Assembly: GCF_003634635.1 (NCBI RefSeq)
Contig: NZ_RBJB01000003.1
Coordinates: forward strand, 744,001 to 808,000
Direction: 5' to 3'
Length of the DNA stretch: 64,000 nucleotides
Source of the DNA: Marinobacter nauticus
GTDB taxonomy: Bacteria > Pseudomonadota > Gammaproteobacteria > Pseudomonadales > Oleiphilaceae
Part shown: positions 1 to 6,006 of the stretch, in pieces
Numbering within the stretch: the first letter of the stretch is position 1
Layout: every line of letters starts with the position of its first letter
Position numbers and translations under genes: made by a program
Notes under the pieces: generated by a model
Told to the model about the DNA's origin: nothing
Seen by the model: the letters and a program-made list of their open reading frames with translations, nothing else
The model's database searches: none

Positions 1-46
1 CACTCTGCTACACTGATTTACACACTTAATTATGGTGACCTTATTT

Positions 47-77
47 TTGGGTACACCTTTATTCTGAGTATACTTAG
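47..77 (+). promoter_or_regulatory. Promoter and palindromic operator of the XRE-like gene
   Basis: A -35-like TTGGGT (47-52) and a -10-like TATACT (69-74) are 16 bp apart just before the start at 88. The 14-bp palindrome CTGAGTATACTTAG (64-77) covers the -10 box. A palindrome over the core promoter of a small helix-turn-helix gene suggests autorepression. This is inference from position and symmetry. Confidence 0.45.
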
Positions 78-87
78 AGCTGAGTAC

Positions 88-363
88 ATGTCAAGCCAGC
101 TGGCGAATAAACTAAGAAAAATCCGTGAGGCCGAAACGAGCGGCAGAGCGGAGTTCTGCGACATCATCGGAATAGCGAAGAAGACACTGGAAGGAATTGA
201 GCAGACAGGTCGCGTGCCAAAAGGAGACCTTCTAGAAAAGGTTTGTCAGACTTGGCCGAAATACACGCTTTGGCTTATGACAGGTTCAACCGATCCAGAA
301 TGCGGTCAGGTCGATCCAGACACAGAGATTGCTAGAAGAGAGAACTGCCTGAAAACAGGATAG
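88..363 (+). CDS. Small XRE/CI-like helix-turn-helix DNA-binding protein
   Basis: A 91-residue protein. Residues about 5-60 look like a lambda-repressor/XRE helix-turn-helix: an N-terminal helix with LANKLRKIREAE, then a turn and recognition-helix region around FCDIIGIAKKTLEGIEQTGR. The segment WPKYTLWLMTG is typical of phage and island regulators of this class. There is no enzymatic domain. It is probably a transcriptional regulator of the island and of itself, given the palindrome over its promoter. It converges on the cold-shock/reverse transcriptase pair and is not in that operon. The DNA-binding assignment is fairly safe; its targets are unknown. Confidence 0.6.
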   Translation: MSSQLANKLRKIREAETSGRAEFCDIIGIAKKTLEGIEQTGRVPKGDLLEKVCQTWPKYTLWLMTGSTDPECGQVDPDTEIARRENCLKTG

Positions 364-591
364 GTTTCTGCCTGGCTGCACGTATCGCCCAGGCTTGGTA
401 TGGAAACCGACGAGGGGAACCACAAGAACAAAAGGGCTGGCCGTCGTAGTGTGTGGTGGCGGCTTCAGGCAAATGGATACTTGTTCAATAATCAGTGAAG
501 AACAGTGAAAACTAACATTCCCGAGAATCGGCTCAAACTAGCGCCTAGATCTAGCTACCAGAAAGCCTGATACGAGCCTTCCTTAAAGAGC

Positions 592-813
592 TTAGCTTAT
601 TTTGATAACCTTTCTAGCCCTCGGGCCTTTAGGCATGTTTTCTATTTCAAACTCGACTTTATCCCCTTCGACTAGCACTCTATCTCTTGTTAGAATATCG
701 TCGTAGAAAACAAAAACATCCTTTCCGGACTCTCTACGAATAAAGCCAAATCCCTTAATAGAATCGAAAGTACGCACAACACCAAAAAAACTTTCCTTAA
801 AACTCAAAGCCAA
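592..813 (-). CDS. Cold-shock-domain protein coupled to the retron-type RT
   Basis: A 73-residue OB-fold cold-shock domain. It has the RNP1-like segment KGFGFIRR and an RNP2-like DVFVFYDD, followed by EGDKVEFEIENMPKGPRARKV, as in CspA-family single-strand nucleic-acid binders. It ends at 592. The start is uncertain: TTG at 813, or TTG at 807, which overlaps the RT stop as TTGA and lies 8 nt after a GGGAG ribosome site. Either way it is translationally coupled to the RT at 804-1979, so it is probably a retron accessory protein binding msDNA or its RNA, not a housekeeping Csp. The partner role is inference. Base composition is AT-rich like the RT. Confidence 0.75.
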   Translation of the reverse strand: MALSFKESFFGVVRTFDSIKGFGFIRRESGKDVFVFYDDILTRDRVLVEGDKVEFEIENMPKGPRARKVIKIS

Positions 814-1979
814 TACTCCCTTTTATTAGGCACATTTGGATGGGCACTTTTCAGCATGCTTCTTAAGGCCTTAGACCGCCCCTTGTTCGTCCTAGAAAGC
901 AACCCCAACTTGTAATAAAGCTTATTAATTCTAGAAATATCTCCAGATTTATAGGTGTGGTTCCGCCTCAACTTTGCAATTTTTTGAACGTCAGCTGCAA
1001 TTTTTTGCTCCTCTAGAGCATCAATTGTCGGGAGAATAAGCCCCAAACGACGCCGAAGTTCTTTAGACTGATGGTGCCCTAACCTCGTCATCTTCGCCAC
1101 TTGACCAGAAACGTAATTCCAGAATTTATGATAAGAAGGATCACACGAGCTGGCTTGATATTTCTTTTCACATTCAAAGACAAGTTGACGAATATATCTC
1201 CGCTCGGACTTCCTCAGTTTTGGCTTTGCATGGCCTACCCATAACCCAGTCACGTCATAGGTATAAGCATGAGACCCTTTAATATAAACCTTTATCTTAT
1301 CTGAACGAGGCTTAAGATCGTACTTTTTGAAAAGGGCAATAACTCTTTCAATATACTCTTGAGTCGATTCCGCTGACGGCCGATCATTTGTCGATAACGT
1401 GACATCATCTAACAACCGACTATAAACAACGCCCCTTTGCCTAAAGTACGAAACGACATGATATTCGGAATTGTGAAAGACTAAATTAGCGACGTATGAA
1501 GAAGTACAAGCACCTTGGGGAACTCGCCCCCTCAAACAAACTAGCTTCGTGAGCAGCATCGAAACTTCATCAGGAAATTTAAATAAATACTTAAAAACAT
1601 CAAAAACATAATCAGATTTTATATTTCCGTAGAAGTTTTTAATATCTAAAACAATCAGACATTGAGAGTTAGCATGGATCTTTGCGTTCTCAACATAATC
1701 ACGCTTGGACTGATCATCACTTATTCCTCCTTGGAGATAAAGAGGAAATCTAACAGCTTCAAAGATTCGATCATTTATTCTCTTCTGTATCTTCTTTAAT
1801 TCGTACTTTGGCTCATAGACTGTACGAATCTTCCCAGACTTAGACACAATATTAAAGGATGTATAAGAGGAATTTGCTTTTTCTGCGAAGTCTAATAAAA
1901 GCTTGGGGTGGACGCCTAAAGTTTTAGCTAATGCGTCGAGGGAACCAATAGGTTTGTGAGGATAATAGGGTTTGTCCAC
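804..1979 (-). CDS. Retron-type reverse transcriptase
   Basis: A 391-residue group-II-intron/retron-like reverse transcriptase. Visible blocks: SGKIRTVYEP (RT1), NAKIH matching the retron NAxxH motif, VLDIKNFYGNI with the first metal-binding Asp (motif A), RVPQGACTSSYVANLVF (PQG block), YSRLLDDVTLS with the two catalytic Asp (motif C), and DVTGLWV matching the retron VTG motif. A basic C-terminal tail of about 130 residues follows. The start is GTG at 1979 with AAGGA upstream. Odd point: motif C reads LLDD where retrons usually have YxDD. The gene is AT-rich compared with the chromosome to the right. It likely makes msDNA from the structured RNA upstream as part of an anti-phage system; no activity can be shown from sequence. 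Confidence 0.85.
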   Translation of the reverse strand: MDKPYYPHKPIGSLDALAKTLGVHPKLLLDFAEKANSSYTSFNIVSKSGKIRTVYEPKYELKKIQKRINDRIFEAVRFPLYLQGGISDDQSKRDYVENAKIHANSQCLIVLDIKNFYGNIKSDYVFDVFKYLFKFPDEVSMLLTKLVCLRGRVPQGACTSSYVANLVFHNSEYHVVSYFRQRGVVYSRLLDDVTLSTNDRPSAESTQEYIERVIALFKKYDLKPRSDKIKVYIKGSHAYTYDVTGLWVGHAKPKLRKSERRYIRQLVFECEKKYQASSCDPSYHKFWNYVSGQVAKMTRLGHHQSKELRRRLGLILPTIDALEEQKIAADVQKIAKLRRNHTYKSGDISRINKLYYKLGLLSRTNKGRSKALRSMLKSAHPNVPNKREYWL

Positions 1980-2026
1980 TACACATCCTTGTTTTCAGAT
2001 AGAAGCAAAAAGAGGGGAGTCGGCAG

Positions 2027-2218
2027 TTATCCCATGAACATCCATTTAATAAACGTCACGATCAACAACCACCCAAGCTTAACGGCTGGAAACCCATACC
2101 GCTTTCGCTTTGTACCCGAGTCAACTTGCATTTCATCCTTCCCTTTCTTCTCAGTCAGGTCAGGACCGTTCTCGTTACCACTGATTGATACTTGCACTTC
2201 TAGCTTTAAATAGACCAT
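2027..2218 (-). CDS. 63-residue single-helix membrane protein upstream of the RT
   Basis: A 63-residue ORF with an excellent ribosome site: GGAGG five bases before ATG at 2218. The first ~45 residues are polar and charged (for example LTEKKGKDEMQVDSGTKRKR). The end, about residues 47-63, is hydrophobic and Trp/Phe-rich (KLGWLLIVTFIKWMFMG), so a C-terminal membrane helix is likely. It lies 47 bases before the RT start on the same strand, probably in one transcript. I recognise no family. Small membrane proteins act as toxic effectors in some retrons, and that is a reasonable guess here. The opposite-strand ORF over this region has no comparable start signal. Confidence 0.55.
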   Translation of the reverse strand: MVYLKLEVQVSISGNENGPDLTEKKGKDEMQVDSGTKRKRYGFPAVKLGWLLIVTFIKWMFMG

Positions 2219-2343
2219 AAGGTCCTCCGTATTTTAGTAGGTTTATGCTCACGTAGAGCGCCAGACCAAACTTCAACGGAACAGGAATTAAATGATTGAC
2301 TTCGGGTAGACTCCACTCTCTTACGCCAGACAACCGTCGACGA

Positions 2344-2507
2344 GCCGCCCGTGGGTGCCTGAAGCCGCGCGATGGGGCTCAGAACGGGGCGAACAAGTTC
2401 CCGGGAGGCCGGTCATGATCCTTTCGGATCGCCTAGAGGCTTCGACTTCCTGCCTAAACAAGTATCATCAACTAATAAAGAACAGCAAACGGGCGAATGA
2501 CACCCGC
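2344..2507 (-). ncRNA. Candidate retron msr-msd RNA
   Basis: A GC-rich stretch upstream of the retron genes, with nested complementarity when read on the minus strand. GGGTGTC (2499-2505) at the predicted RNA start can pair with GGCACCC (2353-2359) near the end, as a1/a2 arms do in retron RNAs. Inside, GAAGCC (2438-2443) pairs with GGCTTC (2361-2366). Local hairpins include GATCC-GAAA-GGATC (2417-2430) and GAAC-TT-GTTC (2391-2400). The ~160 nt length is typical for msr-msd. Against this, no clear conserved AGC around a branching G is visible, and a competing local hairpin (2490-2506) exists. Boundaries are approximate. Confidence 0.4.
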
Positions 2508-2513
2508 ACGGCA

Positions 2514-2543
2514 AATCTATTAAAAAAAAGGCAAGAGTGTCAA
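2514..2543 (-). promoter_or_regulatory. Sigma-70-like promoter for the retron-like operon
   Basis: On the minus strand a perfect TTGACA (2538-2543) is followed after 18 bp by TAGATT (2514-2519). The start of transcription would be near 2507, just before the first arm of the candidate structured RNA. A single promoter could serve the RNA, the 63-residue protein, the RT and the cold-shock protein. Confidence 0.5.
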
Positions 2544-2683
2544 CCAAAAGATGTAAAACATTTATAAAATCAACGGGCCATCCTGTATAGAGCATGCGGG
2601 AAAGAACTAGGCAATAGCCTAAAACAACAAGGTAGGCCTACTGGAAATGCATCACAGTCATTATCCCGCAAAAAACGAACAAA

Positions 2684-2908
2684 CTAACCCTGCTCAATCC
2701 GCTGTAAAACTTGAAGGCACTCGTGGGTGACAGGCGATTCTATGAGTTCTAACAGCAGCGGTTGCCGGATTCGGGTTTCGAGTAAGTCCTGGAATGGGTC
2801 CGTGTTGGTCAGGCTTGGCTCCAGCCACATGTCGAAATCTTCCCGGTTGAGCATGAGAGGTATGCTTTTCGGGTGGATGCGGCTGAACTTGGGGTGTGGT
2901 GGCAGGGT
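2684..2908 (-). pseudogene. C-terminal fragment of an SRAP (YedK-like) gene
   Basis: Read on the minus strand, this encodes about the last 75 residues of the SRAP protein found complete at 3101-3775. It starts at LPPHPKF, passes through HPKSIPLMLNREDFDMWL and TNTDPFQDLL, and ends at a TAG at 2684-2686. Homology stops abruptly at 2908, and the N-terminal two thirds with the catalytic Cys2 is missing. The last ~20 residues differ from both full copies, so this is an older, diverged copy and not a fresh duplication. No function is expected. Confidence 0.8.
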
Positions 2909-3100
2909 GTCGCAGACCTCTCCCTGCAGTCACACCACTATGCAGGTGTCGCGCTTGCCTGGCATCCCTGCCGGCGATGAGCCCCGGTCTTCCTGACCAA
3001 TCGGCTCACTGCCAGTGTACCGTTACACGCTGTTACGTTTAGGCGTCTTGTCTTAATCAGGCGTGAGACTTTTCCTACATTGCCCTTTCTGTGAGGCCGG

Positions 3101-3775
3101 TTAATCCGGTTCGATTCGTTCTGCCTGGCCGGTTTGCTCCAGGGTGGCGGGTGATCTTATGGGTTCTATCAGGAGGGGTTGCCGGATTCGGGTTTTGAGT
3201 AAGTCCTGGAATGGGTCTGTGTTGGTCAGGCTTGGGTCCAGCCACATGTCGAAGTCTTCCCGGTTGAGCATGAGCGGGATGCTTTTCGGGTGGATGTGGC
3301 TGAACCTGGGGTGTGGTGGCAGGGTGATGATGGTGAACGACGGTACCACTTCTTCCTGGAAGTCCCACAGCTCATACAGGCCGGCAAAGGCAATGGCGCT
3401 GTCGGCCGGATGGATGTTGTAGCACTGTTTGTGGCCTTTCTCGCCTGTCCATTCATGGAAGCCGCTGGCCGGTATGATGGCGCGCTGACTGTGAAACCGT
3501 TTCTTCCAGAGTGGGCTGGTGCCCAGGCTGCCCGATCGGGCGTTGAAGGTGCTGTACTTTGACGATGGGCGGTAGCCGGTGCCGTCTGGTTTGCGTTCTA
3601 TGAGCAGTGACCAGATGGCGTCCTGTAGGGTGCGGCTCTGGTGGGTTTCGTAGACGATCTGGGCTTTGGCTCCGGGGGCGATGTTAACGCGGGGCTCTAT
3701 CCGGAGCGGGATGCCGAGTTCGTCCAGGAGGCCCTGGACTAAGGGGTCATCGGATACGTTGAATCGGCCGCACAT
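3101..3775 (-). CDS. SRAP-domain protein (YedK/HMCES-like), copy 1
   Basis: A 224-residue SOS-response-associated peptidase family protein. It begins MCGRF, so Cys2, the residue that cross-links abasic sites in single-stranded DNA in YedK/HMCES, is exposed after Met removal. The ASGFHEW block carries the conserved Glu. The His block reads HIHPKSIPLML, a variant of the usual H-x-R-x-P. Family role: shielding abasic sites in ssDNA. It lies 15 bases downstream of the membrane protein gene at 3791-4192, as copy 2 does with its own partner. It differs from copy 2 at only nine residues by my count, so the duplication is recent. Confidence 0.85.
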   Translation of the reverse strand: MCGRFNVSDDPLVQGLLDELGIPLRIEPRVNIAPGAKAQIVYETHQSRTLQDAIWSLLIERKPDGTGYRPSSKYSTFNARSGSLGTSPLWKKRFHSQRAIIPASGFHEWTGEKGHKQCYNIHPADSAIAFAGLYELWDFQEEVVPSFTIITLPPHPRFSHIHPKSIPLMLNREDFDMWLDPSLTNTDPFQDLLKTRIRQPLLIEPIRSPATLEQTGQAERIEPD

Positions 3776-3790
3776 GGTTTGCCTCCTTCA

Positions 3791-4192
3791 TTATTGACTC
3801 AAATAGCTCTGCAACCTTGTACAAGCCATATCCCGATAGGCTCGGCTTTTGGGGTCGTTGTCTTTTTGATACTGCGTTCTCCAAAAATTGCAGTTTTCAC
3901 GGGCCCCGGCAATAGCTGCCTGTTTTTGCTGTGCCTGCCGCTCTTTCCACTTCCGGTCTGCAGCTAGTTGACGCTCCCTTTCTTTACGCGCCTGGATCTC
4001 CTGGGGCGTAGGTGGCGGTGGCGTTGTTATCTGAGGAAACTCGATTTTGGGGCCACTGGACATCCTGCGCTCAAACTCATCACCAAGGGCGTCCATAAAG
4101 ACGAAGAAGACGAGCCACCCGATGATGGTCACGATGACCCAGGAGACAATATTGGCAACCAGAACCGCAGAGAACATTTTGAACCAGGACAT
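3791..4192 (-). CDS. Small membrane-anchored protein with CxFW-DxAC domain, paralogue A
   Basis: A 133-residue protein. Residues about 8-34 form a long hydrophobic segment (FSAVLVANIVSWVIVTIIGW plus LVFFVFM), then a Pro-rich linker (TTPPPPTPQE), then a charged coiled stretch rich in Lys/Arg/Gln/Glu. The short C-terminal domain carries C-x-F-W near residue 101 and R-D-M-A-C near 122. The C-terminal block matches the 225-residue protein at 6007-6684, and each sits directly upstream of an SRAP gene. It is not a family I can name. The paired cysteines may form a disulfide, which would suit a periplasmic C-terminus. It forms an operon with copy 1 of SRAP. Confidence 0.65.
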   Translation of the reverse strand: MSWFKMFSAVLVANIVSWVIVTIIGWLVFFVFMDALGDEFERRMSSGPKIEFPQITTPPPPTPQEIQARKERERQLAADRKWKERQAQQKQAAIAGARENCNFWRTQYQKDNDPKSRAYRDMACTRLQSYLSQ

Positions 4193-4318
4193 TTTTCACT
4201 CCTTTGAATCGGTACTGGAAAGACTACCCAAAGCTATCGTTAGCTAGCAACTGAGGCTCGAATTTCGTTCGCCCAAAACCATGGATCTTTTTTTAGCTCT
4301 TTTTTTAGGTCTATTTTT

Positions 4319-4327
4319 TGGTATAAT
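4319..4327 (+). promoter_or_regulatory. Extended -10 promoter of the toxin-antitoxin operon
   Basis: TGGTATAAT contains a perfect TATAAT with the extended TG-n element. The upstream region is T-rich with no clear -35 box, as expected for extended -10 promoters. It lies about 115 bases before the antitoxin start. Confidence 0.45.
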
Positions 4328-4440
4328 TTTTTTGTGCCGCCGAAATTAAGGGCAACATGATGAAGAAGCCGCTGAAACGATACGAAACACAAAGCGGCAA
4401 TAAAACCAGCACGAAGGATCACGGCACAGGAGAACCTTTA

Positions 4441-4731
4441 ATGAGAAGCCTATTTGCGAGGCTTGCGGCCACCATTTCGGAGCTTAAGGCTAATCCGAAT
4501 GAGGTGCTCAACCAGGCTAATGGCGAACCGATTGTGATCCTGAGTCACAACAAGCCGAGAGCCTATATGGTGCCTGTCGAGACATTCGAACAGATGCAAG
4601 AGCAGCTTGAGGATTACCGGTTACTCCAGGAGGCTCGCAAGCGTATGGATGATGAATCAATACCGGTGAGCATCAATGAGCTACGAGCTGGAATTCAAGA
4701 AAAAAGCGCTCAAGGAGTGGAACAAACTTAA
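4441..4731 (+). CDS. Phd/YefM-family antitoxin
   Basis: A 96-residue protein starting MRSLFARLAATISELKANP. It shows the N-terminal Phd/YefM DNA-binding fold: ATISELKANPNEVLNQANGE, then PIVILSHNKPRAYMVP, and an acidic, flexible C-terminal helix that would wrap the toxin. The start at 4441 has AGGAG upstream; an in-frame ATG at 4357 would add 28 residues unlike the family. Its 3' end overlaps the toxin gene by 56 bases, the usual coupled arrangement. Known role: neutralises the RelE/ParE-type partner and represses the operon. Such pairs often stabilise islands. Confidence 0.88.
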   Translation: MRSLFARLAATISELKANPNEVLNQANGEPIVILSHNKPRAYMVPVETFEQMQEQLEDYRLLQEARKRMDDESIPVSINELRAGIQEKSAQGVEQT

Positions 4732-4942
4732 CCCTACTGTTCAGGCAGAATTTCTGAACATTCTGGAACGCCGCCTGGTGAATCCGAGGGTCCCAAAGCA
4801 TCAACTGAAGGGATCTTCGGATTTCTACAAAATCAAACTGAGATCCCAGGGCTTTCGCCTGGTCTACCATGTAGACGATGGCAAAGTGGTTGTCACTGTG
4901 ATCACAGTTGGCCGTAGAGATACCGTTTACAAGTCCTTCTAG
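4676..4942 (+). CDS. RelE/ParE-superfamily toxin
   Basis: An 88-residue RelE-like toxin beginning MSYELEFKKKALKEWNKL. It has the family core: two N-terminal helices, LKGSSDFYKIKLRSQGFRLVYHV, and the C-terminal VVTVITVGRRDTVYKSF with basic and Tyr residues in the positions used for ribosome-dependent mRNA cleavage by RelE. It overlaps the antitoxin gene and ends exactly where the ssrA-tailed repeat begins (4942), so it sits at the end of an inserted element. RelE (mRNA interferase) is more likely than ParE from the GFRLVY and VGRRD segments. Confidence 0.88.
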   Translation: MSYELEFKKKALKEWNKLNPTVQAEFLNILERRLVNPRVPKHQLKGSSDFYKIKLRSQGFRLVYHVDDGKVVVTVITVGRRDTVYKSF

Positions 4943-5090
4943 GTGTCCACGAAGTGTCAACGCAACTGCGGTTTTGAGTGGTTCTGTGTGGAATGCCGTT
5001 TTTGTAAGTGGCTGTTTTATGGGCTATTGTGGTTTTCTGTGGGCTAATAAACAGGCGCGGCATCGGGTTCAATTCCCGCCGTCTCCACCA
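4942..5090 (+). repeat. Attachment-site-like repeat A ending in the ssrA tail
   Basis: About 140 bp, closely similar to 6749-6883. Both start GGTGTCCAC and share GTGTGGAATGCC-like, TTTTTGTAAGT, GGCTATTGTGG and CTGTGGGC segments, and both end in the shared core GCGGCATCGGGTTCAATTCC. The repeated GTCCAC/TGTGG words resemble integrase arm-type sites. Copy A continues into a full tmRNA 3' end; copy B diverges after the core. The simplest reading is two att sites of ssrA-targeting integrative elements, with the integrase outside this window. Confidence 0.6.
5054..5090 (+). other. ssrA: Copy of the 3' end of tmRNA (ssrA)
   Basis: The segment CGGGTTCAATTCCCG forms a T-arm stem-loop and is followed by CCGTCTCCACCA, a tRNA-like acceptor 3' strand with encoded CCA. 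This matches the 3' end of bacterial tmRNA, where a 5' GGGGACG would pair with CGTCTCC. The 5' part and tag ORF of tmRNA are not here, so this is only the tail regenerated or displaced by integration. A tRNA 3' end is the alternative, but the T-loop and acceptor fit ssrA well. Confidence 0.6.
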
Positions 5091-5101
5091 CCTTGCAAGA
5101 G

Positions 5102-5129
5102 AAAAGCCCCTGATTTCAGGGGCTTTTTT
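5102..5129 (+). terminator. Rho-independent terminator after the ssrA tail
   Basis: AAGCCCCTGA, loop, TCAGGGGCTT followed by a run of six T. It starts 11 bases after the CCA of the ssrA tail. That is where the natural ssrA terminator would be, which supports this being the original chromosomal ssrA end. Confidence 0.85.
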
Positions 5130-5264
5130 CGTTTATCCCCCACTAAAAAGCAAAGGAATGTCCACAAAAAGAAAAAATGTGCTTCGAAAGCTGTGGGATT
5201 CAAACTGCTAGCCAGAGTCTATCTCAGCAATAACTATCCCGGTCGGCCCTTTATATGCGGGTGA

Positions 5265-5939
5265 TTAATCCGTTTCAATTCGTTCTGCCTGACCGGTTTG
5301 CTCCAGGGCCGCAGGTGATCTTATGGGTTCTACCAGAAGTGGTTGCCGGATTCGGGTTTTGAGCAAGTCCTGGAATGGATCTGTGTTGGTCAGGTTTGGG
5401 TCCAGCCACATGTCGAAGTCTTCCCGATTGAGCATGAGCGGTATGCTTTTCGAGTGGATATGACTGAACCTGGGGTGTGGTGGCAGGGTGATGATAGTGA
5501 ACGACGGTACCACTTCTTCCTGGAAGTCCCACAGTTCATACAGGCCGGCAAAGGCTATGGCGCTGTCGGCCGGGTGGATGTTGTAGCCCTGTTTGTGGCC
5601 TTTCTCGCCTGTCCATTCATGGAAGCCGCTGGCCGGTATGATGGCGCGCTGACTGTGAAACCGCTTCTTCCAGAGTGGGCTGGTGCCCAGGCTGCCCGAT
5701 CGGGCGTTGAAGGTGCTGTACTTTGACGATGGGCGGTAGCCGGTGCCGTCTGGTTTCCGTTCTATGAGCAATGACCAGATGGCGTCCTGCAGGATGCGGC
5801 CCTGGTGGGTTTCATAGACGATCTGGGCTTTGACTCCGGGGGCGATGTTAACGCGGGGTTCTATCCGGAGCGGGATGCCGAGTTCGTCCAGGAGGCCCTG
5901 GACTAAGGGGTCGTCGGATACGTTGAATCGGCCGCACAT
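5265..5939 (-). CDS. SRAP-domain protein (YedK/HMCES-like), copy 2
   Basis: 224 residues, about 96% identical to copy 1 (nine differences by my count, for example HSKSIP instead of HPKSIP in the His block). Cys2, the FHEW block and overall length are intact. It lies 67 bases downstream of a membrane protein gene (6007-6684) paralogous to the one before copy 1, so the pair was duplicated as a unit or acquired twice. The whole unit lies between the two ssrA-tailed repeats. It probably protects abasic ssDNA or handles mobile-element DNA; the specific role in the island is unknown. Confidence 0.85.
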   Translation of the reverse strand: MCGRFNVSDDPLVQGLLDELGIPLRIEPRVNIAPGVKAQIVYETHQGRILQDAIWSLLIERKPDGTGYRPSSKYSTFNARSGSLGTSPLWKKRFHSQRAIIPASGFHEWTGEKGHKQGYNIHPADSAIAFAGLYELWDFQEEVVPSFTIITLPPHPRFSHIHSKSIPLMLNREDFDMWLDPNLTNTDPFQDLLKTRIRQPLLVEPIRSPAALEQTGQAERIETD

Positions 5940-6006
5940 GGTGTTTGCGCCTCCTCAATGAATGTACCTACAGGTTTATAGTGAAGGCTACCCCACTACT
6001 GCAAGG

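Noticed and set aside
2355-2567. 70-codon plus-strand reading frame in the RNA region
   Set aside because: No ribosome site, no family resemblance, and it runs antisense through the candidate structured RNA.
2596-2668. Inverted repeat GCGGGA ... TCCCGC with inner palindrome TAGGCAATAGCCTA, considered as msr-msd or integron attC
   Set aside because: It lies upstream of the likely promoter, lacks attC-type GTTRRRY/RYYYAAC ends, and its pairing is weaker than that of the 2344-2507 segment.
4357-4440. Longer start for the Phd/YefM antitoxin
   Set aside because: The extra 28 residues are unlike the family, and AGGAG is well placed for the ATG at 4441.
4942-5090. Complete ssrA or tRNA gene
   Set aside because: Only the T-arm and acceptor 3' strand are present; the 5' acceptor half and tag frame are missing.
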